Shown here one piece after another: positions 24,691 through 33,103 of a stretch of DNA of 55,691 nucleotides. The notes beneath the pieces are model-generated. The model made no database searches. It saw only the letters and a list, made by a program, of their open reading frames with translations, and was not told the DNA's origin. The stretch lies in contig CABSKV010000001.1 in NCBI GenBank assembly GCA_902478425.1, positions 1-55,691 on the forward strand. Reading direction: 5' to 3'. Numbering within the stretch: position 1 is the first letter of the stretch; each line of letters starts with the position of its first letter. A program made the translations under genes and the position numbers. Source of the DNA: an uncultured Coriobacteriia bacterium. Its GTDB lineage: Bacteria; Actinomycetota; Coriobacteriia; Coriobacteriales; QAMH01.

Positions 24691-25173
24691 ATGACAGGCA
24701 GGCGGCACGTGAAAAAGGAACGCACATACATCGCCAAGAATCGCAAGGCGCTGCACGATTACTTCGTCGAGGATCGCATCGAAGCGGGCATCGTGCTCAC
24801 AGGCACCGAGGTACGCTCGCTGCGCGAGAATTCGGCGCAGCTGCGCGATTGCTTCATCACGATCCGCAAGGGCGAGGCGTGGCTTAACGGCGTGCATATC
24901 GCCCCGTATAGCAACGGCTCCATCTTCAACGTCGAGCCCGAGCGCCGCCGCAAGCTGCTCCTACACAAGAAGGAGATCCTCAAGCTCGAGCAAGAGGCCT
25001 CCCAGCAGGGCTACTCGCTCATTCCGCTATCCATGTACTTTTCCGAGGAAGGTCGCGTGAAGGTCGAGGTCGGCGTTTGCAAGGGCAAGAAGCTCTACGA
25101 CAAGCGTGCCTCCATCAAGGAGCGCGACGCCAAGCGCGAAATCGCGCGCTCCATGAAGAACAGCAACCGTTAG
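24691..25173 (+). CDS. smpB: SsrA-binding protein SmpB
   Basis: Partner of tmRNA in trans-translation. The 160-aa protein shows NRKALHDYFVEDRIEAGIVL, GTEVRSLRE, and VGVCKGKKLYDKR followed by the basic tail. A GTG at 24709 with an AGGCAGG site is an alternative start. Its RNA partner ssrA is also in this window, 4.2 kb downstream on the other strand. Confidence 0.95.
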   Translation: MTGRRHVKKERTYIAKNRKALHDYFVEDRIEAGIVLTGTEVRSLRENSAQLRDCFITIRKGEAWLNGVHIAPYSNGSIFNVEPERRRKLLLHKKEILKLEQEASQQGYSLIPLSMYFSEEGRVKVEVGVCKGKKLYDKRASIKERDAKREIARSMKNSNR

Positions 25174-25210
25174 CAAATGAGACAAACGCTCAGTCTCGCT
25201 GTCTCATTTG
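25174..25210. terminator. ATGAGACA hairpin between smpB and rdgB
   Basis: CAAATGAGACA (25174-25184) pairs perfectly with TGTCTCATTTG (25200-25210). It sits directly after the smpB stop and faces the 3' end of rdgB, so it could end both transcripts although there is no long U-run. A near copy lies at 45381-45412. Confidence 0.6.
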
Positions 25211-25227
25211 TTGCAGGAACCGCTTTG

Positions 25228-25833
25228 TTAGTGTGATTCGAATTCGCGGATGAAGGCGTGCAGTGCCTCGCCACGATGCGAGATGGCGTCCTTTTGCTCG
25301 CTGGGCACTTCGGCCGTGGTCAACTTGCCATCAAAGGCGTCGGCGAAGAAGAGCGGGTCGTAGCCAAAGCCGTTGCTGCCGCGCTCCTCGTAGCCGATCT
25401 TTCCCTTGCAGCTGCCATGCGCCACGATTTCGGAATCGTCCGTGTCGACGAAAACGAGCGTGCACACGAAACGTGCGGTGCGCTCGTCATCGGGCACGTC
25501 GGCTAGCAGCTCGAGCAGCTTGGCGTTGTTGTCGGCATCGGTCGCGTCTTCGCCCGCGAATCGACTCGAAAAGACGCCGGGTGCGCCGTCGAGCGCGTCG
25601 ACGACCAGTCCACTGTCATCGGCGAGTGCGGGAAGCCCCGTGTTGTCGCGCGCGGCCAGCGCCTTGATGCGCGCGTTGCCCTCGAAGTCGTCGGCATCCT
25701 CCACGGGCTCGGGATAGCTGCCACAGTCCTTGAGGCTCACGAACTCCCAGCCCGTCACCGGCGTGAGCATGCGGGAAATCTCCTCGAGCTTGTGGGCGTT
25801 ATTCGTCGCGATGACGACTTTCTTCGTGGCCAT
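25228..25833 (-). CDS. rdgB: XTP/dITP pyrophosphatase
   Basis: House-cleaning enzyme that hydrolyses non-canonical purine triphosphates (ITP, XTP). The 201-aa Ham1-family protein has VIATNNAHKLEEI, the acidic ALADDSGLVVDAL, GVFSSRFAG, GSNGFGYDPLF and SHRGEAL. The ATG follows GGAGGAG and is 2 bp after the rph stop, forming the common rph-rdgB pair. Confidence 0.95.
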   Translation of the reverse strand: MATKKVVIATNNAHKLEEISRMLTPVTGWEFVSLKDCGSYPEPVEDADDFEGNARIKALAARDNTGLPALADDSGLVVDALDGAPGVFSSRFAGEDATDADNNAKLLELLADVPDDERTARFVCTLVFVDTDDSEIVAHGSCKGKIGYEERGSNGFGYDPLFFADAFDGKLTTAEVPSEQKDAISHRGEALHAFIREFESH

Positions 25834-25835
25834 GC

Positions 25836-26570
25836 CTACTCCTCCAAGGCTCTTCTTTGGTCTTCGAGCAGCTCGTCGATCCCGAAGGTCGCGACATCGA
25901 GCATCTTGTCGAGCTTCGCGCGATCGAACGAGCACTGCTCGCCCGTGCCCTGGATCTCGATGATCTCGCCGCGCGCGTTCATGATGAGGTTGAGGTCGAC
26001 CTCGGCGCGCGAGTCCTCCTGGTAGTCGAGGTCGAGCAGGATGCGCCCGTCCACCTGGCCGACGCTGATGGCGGCAACCTGGTCGATGATGGGGCTCGTC
26101 TTGATCTTGCCGGCGTTCTGCCACATCTCGAGCGCGTCGTGCAGCGCGACCCACGCTCCCGTGATGGCCGCCGTACGCGTGCCGCCGTCTGCCTGCAGCA
26201 CGTCGCAGTCGACGGTGAAGGTGACCTCGCCGCCCAAGCCGGTCATGTCGACCGCCGAGCGCAGACTGCGCCCGATGAGACGCTCGATTTCCATGCTGCG
26301 GCCCTTGCGCGTAAGGTGTTCGCGCGACGTGCGTTTGGCGGTTGACGCCGGAAGCATCGCGTACTCGGCGGTAATCCAGCCGGCACCTGCCCCCTTGCGC
26401 CATGCCTTGACACGCTCCTCGATGCTCACCGCGCACAGGACCTTGGTGGCACCGGTCTCGATGAGGCACGAGCCGGGAACGTTATCGAGAAAGTGGCGCG
26501 TGATCTTCGTCGGGCGCTTTTCCTCGGGACCGCGCCCATAGGAGCGTCCCAAACCGATGTTGACTGTCAT
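25836..26570 (-). CDS. rph: Ribonuclease PH
   Basis: Phosphorolytic 3'-5' exonuclease that trims tRNA precursors. The 244-aa protein shows the hexamer-fold motifs GSCLIETGATKVLC, KGRSMEIERLIGRSLR, CDVLQADGGTRTAAI and GEIIEIQGTGE. It lies 12 bp after murI. Confidence 0.96.
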   Translation of the reverse strand: MTVNIGLGRSYGRGPEEKRPTKITRHFLDNVPGSCLIETGATKVLCAVSIEERVKAWRKGAGAGWITAEYAMLPASTAKRTSREHLTRKGRSMEIERLIGRSLRSAVDMTGLGGEVTFTVDCDVLQADGGTRTAAITGAWVALHDALEMWQNAGKIKTSPIIDQVAAISVGQVDGRILLDLDYQEDSRAEVDLNLIMNARGEIIEIQGTGEQCSFDRAKLDKMLDVATFGIDELLEDQRRALEE

Positions 26571-26582
26571 GGTTTCTCCTGC

Positions 26583-27443
26583 CTAGAGGTCTTGAACATC
26601 CACGTAGCTGAGGTCTTCGATGGGGTAGCCCAGGATATGCCCGCCGATGTTGCGGAAGTCGTCCAGGTCGGCGCCCGTCGTGAAGAAGCTGCTGTGCTGC
26701 GGCACCGAGCCGTCGGCCAGGTGCCCGCGATAGGTGAGCGTCTCGACGACCTCCTTGGCCGTCTCTTCGGAGGACGAGACGATCGCGACATCCTCGCCCA
26801 CGGCTTGCTGGATGAGCGGAGCCAGCACGGGGTAATGCGTGCAGCCCAGCACGAGCGTGTCGACGCCTGCCTTCTTGATGGGGTCGAGGTAGTCGCGTGC
26901 GATCGACTGGAACGCCGGGCGCAGGTACACGTCGCTCGCCTCGGCCGTGAGGCGCTCGATGGGGCTGTTGGAGCGTCGGATGCCGTCTTCGACGATTTCG
27001 ACGAAGAGCGGCGTTGCCGAAGAGAACGCGGTCACGCCCGCATCGAGGTTGCGAATCGTGTCCGGGTAGATGCCCGAGTCGATGGTCGCCTGCGTGGCGA
27101 TGACGCCGACGCGGCGGTTGCGCGTCATGCGCACGGCACCGCGCGCCCCGGGCTCGACCACGCCGATGACCGGGACGTCAAACTCCATCTGGGCAAGCGC
27201 GAGGCCCGCCGCCGTTGCCGTGTTGCAGGCGATGATGATGAGCTTCACGTCATGCTTTGAGAGCCAAGTGCCGATCTGGTGCACGAAGCCGCGCACTTCG
27301 CGCAGGTCACGCGGGCCATACGGACAGCGTGCCGTATCGCCGAAGAAGATGAGCGATTCCTGCGGCAAGCGCTCGTGAATGGCGCGTGCGACGGTGAGAC
27401 CGCCGAATCCGGAATCGAATATGCCGATGGGAGCGTTATTCAT
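26583..27443 (-). CDS. murI: Glutamate racemase
   Basis: Makes D-glutamate for peptidoglycan. The 286-aa protein has both catalytic cysteines, in IIACNTATA and LGCTHYP, and the N-terminal IGIFDSGFGGL. It begins 7 bp after the pepF stop, so it belongs to the pepF-murI-rph-rdgB run. Confidence 0.96.
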   Translation of the reverse strand: MNNAPIGIFDSGFGGLTVARAIHERLPQESLIFFGDTARCPYGPRDLREVRGFVHQIGTWLSKHDVKLIIIACNTATAAGLALAQMEFDVPVIGVVEPGARGAVRMTRNRRVGVIATQATIDSGIYPDTIRNLDAGVTAFSSATPLFVEIVEDGIRRSNSPIERLTAEASDVYLRPAFQSIARDYLDPIKKAGVDTLVLGCTHYPVLAPLIQQAVGEDVAIVSSSEETAKEVVETLTYRGHLADGSVPQHSSFFTTGADLDDFRNIGGHILGYPIEDLSYVDVQDL

Positions 27444-27450
27444 AGCCGCA

Positions 27451-29244
27451 CTATCTTACCGCATCGGCGAACTCGTCGACGAGCTCGTCGAAGTAGGCGA
27501 GCGCCTGCGCCGTCGGCTCGGGCGTGGTCATGTCCACCCCGGCGCCCTTGAGCAGCTCGATGGGCGTCTTGCTCGACCCGCCCGAGAGGAATCCCAGGTA
27601 ATCGGCCACGGCGGACGCACCCTCCTTCAAGATGCGATTCGACAGCGCGATGGCCGCCGAGAATCCCGTCGCGTACTGATACACGTAGTACTGGTAGTAA
27701 AAGTGCGGGATGCGCGCCCATTCGACGGCGATCTGGTCATCCACGACGATGTCGGGGCCGTAATAGCTGGCGTTCAGCTCGCGGTATATCTCGCCGAGCG
27801 CCTCGGCGGTGATACCCTCGCCGCGCGCGGCGATCTCGTTGAAGGCAAGCTCGAATTCGGCAAACATCGTCTGGCGGTACAGCGTGCCCTTGAACTGCTC
27901 GAGGAAGTGGTTGAGGATGTAGGCGCGCTCGCGCGGGTCGGTGCGCGTCTTGAGCAGATGCTGCGTGAGGAGCGCCTCGTTGACGGTCGAGGCGACCTCG
28001 GCCACGAAGATCACGTAATCGGAATAGACGGACGGCTGGGTTTTGCAGCTCAGATAGGTGTGGATGGAGTGGCCCATCTCGTGGATGAGCGTGAAGACGT
28101 CATCGAGCTGCCCCTGGAAGTTCATGAGGATGACCGGATGCATGCCGTAGCCACCGGCGGAATACGCGCCGCTGCGCTTGCCAGGTGTCTCGTATACGTC
28201 GATCCAGCGCATCGACAGGCCCTCGCGCACGATTTCGAGGTAGTCCTCGCCCAACGGCTCGAGCGCTTCGAGGATGAGGTCGCACGCTTCCTCGTAGGTG
28301 AACTCCATGTCGACATCCTCGACAATGGGCACGTAGAGGTCATAGAAATGCAGCTCGTCAACGCCCAACACCTGCTTGCGCAGCTCGACGTACTTGTGCA
28401 TGGGTGCGAAATGCTCGTGTACGCACGAAATGAGGTTAGTGTAGACCTCGGTGGGTACCTCGTTTTGGTCGAGGCAATACTCGAGTGCCGTGGGATATTT
28501 GCGTGCATCCGTGTAGAACTTGAGCTGCTTTGCCTGTGCTCCCAGGGTCGCGGCAGCCGTGTTGCGGAACTGCTCGTATGCCGCGTACAGGGAGGTATAG
28601 GCCGACTTACGCAGCACGCGGTCATCCGACATCATGAGCGGGACGTAGCTGCCATGCGTGACGGGGTGGGTCTCGCCTTGCGCGTCGATGGCATCCTCGA
28701 ACGTGAGGTCGGCATCGTTGAAGAGCGAGAAGATGTGCTCGGGCTGCATGGCCATGTCCTGCGCGCGGGCAAGCAGCTCTTCCTCGGCATCGCCCAGAAT
28801 GTGGCCGCGCTGGCGAAAGACCATGTGCAGGGCACGACGGTATAGCTCGAGTTCGGGGCAGGTGACGAAGAATTGCTCCATCTGCGCATCGTCGAGCTTG
28901 AGGAGCTCGGGGGCAAACCAGCTCGTGGCGCTCGACACCTCCGTGTAGACGGAGATGACCTGCGCGGAGTAATCCTGATAGGTCGCCTTGCGCGTGTCCT
29001 CGTCGAGCTTGCGCTGCGCGTAGTTCACGAGCTTGCCGAGCTCCACGCCCGCCTCGTCGCTCAGCTGCAAGTAGGCAAGGAGCTCCTCGGGCGATTGCGA
29101 GATCTTGCCGCGATACGCCGCGAGTTTGGTTGCGCAGCCCTTCGCTTCCTCGAGCGCAGCGAGGAACGTCTCGTCATCGGCGTAGATGCTGGAGAGGTCC
29201 CAGCGATAGCGCTCGTCGATTTCATCACGCGATTGATATGCCAT
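27451..29244 (-). CDS. pepF: Oligoendopeptidase F (M3B zinc metallopeptidase)
   Basis: Cytoplasmic peptidase for short peptides, 597 aa. The zinc site HEMGH (in LIHEMGHSIHTYLS) lies near residue 386, with the third ligand Glu about 25 residues downstream in VAEVASTVNEAL. The C-terminal active-site region with FYYQYYVYQYATG is typical. There is no signal peptide. ATG with AGGAAAGCGG upstream. Confidence 0.95.
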   Translation of the reverse strand: MAYQSRDEIDERYRWDLSSIYADDETFLAALEEAKGCATKLAAYRGKISQSPEELLAYLQLSDEAGVELGKLVNYAQRKLDEDTRKATYQDYSAQVISVYTEVSSATSWFAPELLKLDDAQMEQFFVTCPELELYRRALHMVFRQRGHILGDAEEELLARAQDMAMQPEHIFSLFNDADLTFEDAIDAQGETHPVTHGSYVPLMMSDDRVLRKSAYTSLYAAYEQFRNTAAATLGAQAKQLKFYTDARKYPTALEYCLDQNEVPTEVYTNLISCVHEHFAPMHKYVELRKQVLGVDELHFYDLYVPIVEDVDMEFTYEEACDLILEALEPLGEDYLEIVREGLSMRWIDVYETPGKRSGAYSAGGYGMHPVILMNFQGQLDDVFTLIHEMGHSIHTYLSCKTQPSVYSDYVIFVAEVASTVNEALLTQHLLKTRTDPRERAYILNHFLEQFKGTLYRQTMFAEFELAFNEIAARGEGITAEALGEIYRELNASYYGPDIVVDDQIAVEWARIPHFYYQYYVYQYATGFSAAIALSNRILKEGASAVADYLGFLSGGSSKTPIELLKGAGVDMTTPEPTAQALAYFDELVDEFADAVR

Positions 29245-29281
29245 GATTCACCGCTTTCCTGATGTTTTGGTGTTGCAAGAC

Positions 29282-29287
29282 ATTGTA
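29282..29287 (-). promoter_or_regulatory. -10 element for pepF operon
   Basis: TACAAT on minus, 38 bp before the pepF ATG and just after the tmRNA terminator. Confidence 0.4.
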
Positions 29288-29292
29288 GATAT

Positions 29293-29329
29293 AAAAAGAC
29301 GGACTATCCCCCTGAGAAGATAGTCCGTC
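29293..29329 (-). terminator. tmRNA terminator
   Basis: An 11-bp perfect stem (GACGGACTATC, 29298-29308, with 29319-29329) followed on minus by TTTTTAT, 12 bp after the tmRNA 3' end. Confidence 0.92.
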
Positions 29330-29341
29330 ATCTTCTTGTAT

Positions 29342-29724
29342 TGGTGGAGGTGCGGAGAATCGAACTCCGGTCCACGATAATCCTGCGAAAGGTGTCTCCA
29401 AGCTCAGTCGATGTTCGAATAGGAAACCGCCAGGCACACCGACAAGCGAGCGCGGCTTCCCGCCGGTTCGATCTTAGCCCGGGGCATACCGACTACGTCC
29501 CCGGGAGCAACCTCCTGAAAATGATCCCGTGCAGATGTCAGAGGTTTAGCATCTGGTTGGGAGGGCTGAACCTAAATTAGGCAGCCAGGGCGACAGGCTG
29601 AGCCTGCGCACCCTTGAAAGAAACAACTTTGCCAGTTAATTGGCTTTACCCCTGTTTAACGTGGCGAGGAGACCACGGCCTGCTGCCCTTCGCTCAAACT
29701 ATCCTGTCGAAACCAGTCACCCCC
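29342..29724 (-). ncRNA. ssrA: Transfer-messenger RNA
   Basis: One-piece tmRNA of 383 nt. The 5' end GGGGGTG pairs with the 3' CACCTCC followed by ACCA, and the T-arm GGAGTTCGATTCTCC precedes it. The D-like arm reads GACTGGTTTCGACAGG as usual. The tag frame (29633 to 29577 on minus) most likely resumes at a GGC codon and reads GKVVSFKGAQAQPVALAA then TAA; the ALAA end is the protease-recognised degron. An in-frame stop lies four codons further upstream. With SmpB it rescues stalled ribosomes. Confidence 0.96.
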
Positions 29725-29772
29725 AGTTTCAAACCCTTTTCAAGGAACGTGCCCGCATCAAGCGGGCTATCC

Positions 29773-29801
29773 AGTATACGCCCCGCTCAGCGGGACTTCA
29801 A
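29773..29801 (-). promoter_or_regulatory. tmRNA promoter
   Basis: On minus, TTGAAG (29796-29801) and TATACT (29773-29778) are 17 bp apart. The spacer contains the palindrome CCCGCT-C-AGCGGG. The predicted leader carries a 6-bp hairpin (29752-29768) before the mature 5' end. Confidence 0.7.
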
Positions 29802-29883
29802 CAAAATGTGTAGCGTGCGCATGACATGAGCAAAACATTTGCATAACCTCCACCGAACTTCTTCCCACAAACGCGTGCGAGTC

Positions 29884-29892
29884 TGATAGACT
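29884..29892 (+). promoter_or_regulatory. Extended -10 for tRNA-Thr
   Basis: TGATAGACT (TGn plus TAGACT) about 25 bp before the mature tRNA. Confidence 0.4.
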
Positions 29893-29916
29893 TTGCAACT
29901 GCGCGAAACGCGCCAG

Positions 29917-29992
29917 GCCGATGTAGCTCAGCTGGTAGAGCACCGCACTCGTAATGCGGGGGTCAAGAGTTCGAGTCTCTTCGTCGGCACCA
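29917..29992 (+). tRNA. tRNA-Thr (CGT)
   Basis: A full cloverleaf: acceptor GCCGATG with CGTCGGC, D-arm GCTCAGCTGGTAGAGC, anticodon loop CTCGTAA with CGT at 29950-29952, T-arm with GTTCGAG, and an encoded CCA. The CGT anticodon reads ACG (Thr). Confidence 0.97.
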
Positions 29993-30002
29993 CCAAAACC
30001 CA

Positions 30003-30025
30003 GGGCCCGCGTCGCGGGCCTTTTT
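30003..30025 (+). terminator. tRNA-Thr terminator
   Basis: GGCCCGCG and CGCGGGCC form a GC-rich hairpin followed by TTTTT. It ends 17 bp before the methyltransferase ATG, so part of the island may be expressed by read-through. Confidence 0.85.
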
Positions 30026-30041
30026 GTTCTAGGAGGCATCC

Positions 30042-30800
30042 ATGGCGTTCTCACTCGACGATCTTGCGGCACACTACGCGCAGCTTCCCGAGGCAGGCGG
30101 CCTCGATAGTCGCTGCGAGATGTTCGTCCCCGGCGGCCTGAACGACCAGACCGTCCTCGACCTGGCATGCCGTCGTGGCCTGGGCGTCTACAAGCTCTCC
30201 GACCACGTGGGTCCGGCCGGCCATGTCATCGGCGTCGATTGGCGCGAGTCCTTCATCGAGCGCGCCCGCGAAGGCGAGGCCCATGCTGTCGAGAAGAACA
30301 AGCTCACCAAAAGCAACATGGAGTTCGTCGTCACCTATCCCGAGATGATCGACCAGATCGGCATCGAGGAGGGTAGCCTCGACTACGTCTACGTCAACAG
30401 CGCCCTCAACCTCTTCTACGATCCGGCGCACGTCATCAAGCTCATCGGCCGCCTGCTCGTGCCGGGCGGCAAGCTCGTGTGCCAGACGGTACTCGCCACG
30501 ACACCGCGCGACAAGCAGGTCATCGCCGAGGCGCGCGCAATCGGAAACGTCGTCCAGGCGGCTCCGAATCGCAAGAACTTCGCGCTCTGGCTGCATAACG
30601 CCGGCATGGACATGCCCACCTACGAGACGCTCGAGGCGCGTCCCATCCAGCCCTGCGACGCCGTGGCCGCAGACGGGCAGGCGCCCGTTGTCGAGACGGA
30701 CGAGGACGCGCGCTTCACGAGCTGCGTCGTGAACGTCGAGAAGCTCGGCGGCTTCGACTACCAGGCCTTCCTGCTCAAGGACATGAGCGATTTTCGCTAG
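30042..30800 (+). CDS. Class I SAM-dependent methyltransferase, ACRRG-motif type
   Basis: A 252-aa Rossmann-fold methyltransferase. Motif I reads VLDLACRRGLG instead of the usual GxGxG form, followed by VIGVDW (acidic residue binding the SAM ribose), SLDYVYVNSALNLF (motif IV region) and LVPGGKLVCQT. The same layout and the same ACRRG motif occur in the C-terminal domain encoded at 36340-37061, so the two are paralogues bracketing the LRR and VWA genes. ArsM/UbiE-like enzymes are the nearest general group; the substrate is unknown. AGGAGG is 8 bases before the ATG. Confidence 0.85.
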   Translation: MAFSLDDLAAHYAQLPEAGGLDSRCEMFVPGGLNDQTVLDLACRRGLGVYKLSDHVGPAGHVIGVDWRESFIERAREGEAHAVEKNKLTKSNMEFVVTYPEMIDQIGIEEGSLDYVYVNSALNLFYDPAHVIKLIGRLLVPGGKLVCQTVLATTPRDKQVIAEARAIGNVVQAAPNRKNFALWLHNAGMDMPTYETLEARPIQPCDAVAADGQAPVVETDEDARFTSCVVNVEKLGGFDYQAFLLKDMSDFR

Positions 30801-30802
30801 AG

Positions 30803-33088
30803 ATGGGCTGGGGTAGGGAAATGCCGGTTATGACTGGTGGCCTTGACGCCGAAGGCGACGAGGAGTTCTCGAGAATCAAGGAAGTGGCTGTCGTGGCTCT
30901 GAGCGATGGATTGAGAAGCGTCGAGGAAGTCGAGCGCATGCAGGAGATCTTCGCGCGCAACCACGACGAACACGAGCGTCTCGTTCGCGAGGATGCGGCT
31001 GCGTGCTCGGAGGAGCGCGCGCTTATGCTCGATGACGGCACGCTGTGGGAGTACGTGACCGTGCATGACGAGTACGTGCGCATCATCGGCTGCAAGACCG
31101 ACACCGTCACGCTCGAGATTCCCGCCACCATCGAGGACAAGCCGGTGGCCGAGCTAGCCGTCGATGCGTGCTCGTATCTCGAGTCGGTGCGCGAGATCAT
31201 CTGCTCGCCGCAGATCGAGAAGATCGGCAACTGCGCGTTTCGCGCGTGCACGAAGCTCGAACGCCTCGTCTTGCCCCGCAACGTCGAGACCTACGACTCG
31301 TCGTGGGTGCGTGGCTGCCGCAAGCTGTCCGAGCTCACCTTGCCCGGCATGCTCGCGCGCGTCACGTCGAGCATCTTCGACGAGGGACAGCTGGGCACGC
31401 TCGTCATCGGCTTTGCCACCTACGACTTCGCACCGGGCCTCTTTGCCCAGGGCAAGCTCGAGAGCATCCGCATCGATGACGAGAACCCCTACATCACGAC
31501 CGATGGCAAGGCCATCTTCGCGCACGAAGGCACGCATCTGCGCGTGTTGGCGCTGTCTTGCGAGCGCTACGCCGTGCCCGATGGCTGCCAGGTCATCGAG
31601 AAGAAGGCCTTCGCGAATCGCTCCGAGCTCTACGAAGTCGATCTTCCCGACACCATCACCACGATCGAGGACTACGCGTTCTCCTATTCGGGTCTCGAGA
31701 GCTTCACGTCCCCGCGCGACCTGCGCACCATCGGCGAGCGCGCCTTCTTCCGCTGCCGCAAGCTCACCCAGGTCACCCTCGACGAAGGGCTCGTGTCCAT
31801 CGGCGACGACGCGTTCACCGGGACGGGCATCGAGACCTTGCGCGTGCCCGCGACGCTCGAGACGCTGGGCAATAGCATCGCGGCCGACACCAAGCTCAGC
31901 TTCTCCGGAGATGATGCGGGCTTTTCCATCGCCGCAGGCGGCATTCTCGAAATCGACCGCGAGGGCGGCCTGTATCGCAACACGCCCGAGGGCAAGCACT
32001 TCGTGCATCTGCTCGACGACAAGGCGCGTGAGTACACGGTGCAGCCCGGCACGATCGAAATCGAGCCGCACGCCTTCGCGCATCATGCGCACGTCACGAA
32101 GGTCATGCTGCCCGAGGGCTTGCTGCGCATCGGGGGTGCGGCCTTCCGCGATTGCCACGAGCTTGCCATCGCCGACTTTCCCTCGACACTCGAGGAGGTG
32201 GGCGACGAGGCCTTCCTCGACACCTCGCTTTCGCGCGCCTTCATTCCCCGCAACCTTAGGCGCCTTGGCAATACCGCGCTCATCACGCATGGCGCGCACA
32301 ACGGTGACGAGGCCCCCTCCCTCACGAGCATCGGCGTCGAGGAGGGCAACGAGCGCTTCTATTCCGTCCCCGGTCTGCTCATCGAGCGTCACGACGACGG
32401 CTCGCACGTCGTCGTCTACGCCGACGGCACCGAGAGCGTGCGCATCCCCGAGGACGTGACCGTCATCGACCCATACGCCTTCGGCGGAGCACGCCATCTG
32501 CGCGAGCTGTTCCTGAGCGACCGCATCCGTCGCGTCGGCATGCGCGGCTTGAGCCTCGACTGCTTCGTCGAGCACTTCCACATCGACCTCGACGAACCCC
32601 ACGAGGGTCACGCCTGCTTCGACTTCTACTTCCCCGATGCACCGCGTAGCGTGCACGAGATCCAGCTGGCGTTCAACCTGAGCAGCTCGGTCGACCTGGC
32701 ACGCATCTTCAAGCACTACGACAGCGCGATCGTTAACATGCACGAATTCGACAAGCAGGCGAGTATCGCAGGCGACGATTTCGACGTATATGGCCAAGCC
32801 AAACTCGCGATCGAGCGTCTCTCCGATCCCATCCTCATGAGCAGCACCAACAAGATCATGCTCACGCAGGTTCTCACGAAGAACCTCGAGGAGGTATGCG
32901 AGGCGATCGCGCGCCACGACGACCGCTCATTAATTGATGAGCTTATTGAACTGGATGTTCTGAACAAGGATAATCTTCTCGATGTCATCGACCACATCGG
33001 CAAATTGCAGGATGCGGCGATGACCGGGTACTTGCTCGAAATCAAGCGGCGCATGTTCCAGCGCAGCGCCGTGGACTTCGACCTATAG
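30803..33088 (+). CDS. Cytoplasmic leucine-rich-repeat (BspA/LRR_5-like) protein
   Basis: A 761-aa protein with no signal peptide or membrane segment. After an acidic helical N-terminus (about 1-95) come many irregular LRR_5 units of the kind found in BspA surface proteins, e.g. IEKIGNCAFRACTKLERL, ITTIEDYAFSYSGLESF, LVSIGDDAFTGTGIETL. A helical C-terminal region (about 620-761) follows the repeats. The role is probably protein binding or scaffolding. The start is uncertain: ATG 30803, 30821 or 30830 are all in frame, and GGGTAGGGA favours one of the latter two. It lies between the methyltransferase and the VWA gene with tiny gaps, so one operon. Confidence 0.8.
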   Translation: MGWGREMPVMTGGLDAEGDEEFSRIKEVAVVALSDGLRSVEEVERMQEIFARNHDEHERLVREDAAACSEERALMLDDGTLWEYVTVHDEYVRIIGCKTDTVTLEIPATIEDKPVAELAVDACSYLESVREIICSPQIEKIGNCAFRACTKLERLVLPRNVETYDSSWVRGCRKLSELTLPGMLARVTSSIFDEGQLGTLVIGFATYDFAPGLFAQGKLESIRIDDENPYITTDGKAIFAHEGTHLRVLALSCERYAVPDGCQVIEKKAFANRSELYEVDLPDTITTIEDYAFSYSGLESFTSPRDLRTIGERAFFRCRKLTQVTLDEGLVSIGDDAFTGTGIETLRVPATLETLGNSIAADTKLSFSGDDAGFSIAAGGILEIDREGGLYRNTPEGKHFVHLLDDKAREYTVQPGTIEIEPHAFAHHAHVTKVMLPEGLLRIGGAAFRDCHELAIADFPSTLEEVGDEAFLDTSLSRAFIPRNLRRLGNTALITHGAHNGDEAPSLTSIGVEEGNERFYSVPGLLIERHDDGSHVVVYADGTESVRIPEDVTVIDPYAFGGARHLRELFLSDRIRRVGMRGLSLDCFVEHFHIDLDEPHEGHACFDFYFPDAPRSVHEIQLAFNLSSSVDLARIFKHYDSAIVNMHEFDKQASIAGDDFDVYGQAKLAIERLSDPILMSSTNKIMLTQVLTKNLEEVCEAIARHDDRSLIDELIELDVLNKDNLLDVIDHIGKLQDAAMTGYLLEIKRRMFQRSAVDFDL

Positions 33089-33103
33089 GGGGAGGGCCGA
33101 GGC

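Noticed and set aside
27379..28845. 488-residue plus-strand ORF opposite pepF
   Set aside because: Shadow; pepF carries HEMGH and full family motifs.
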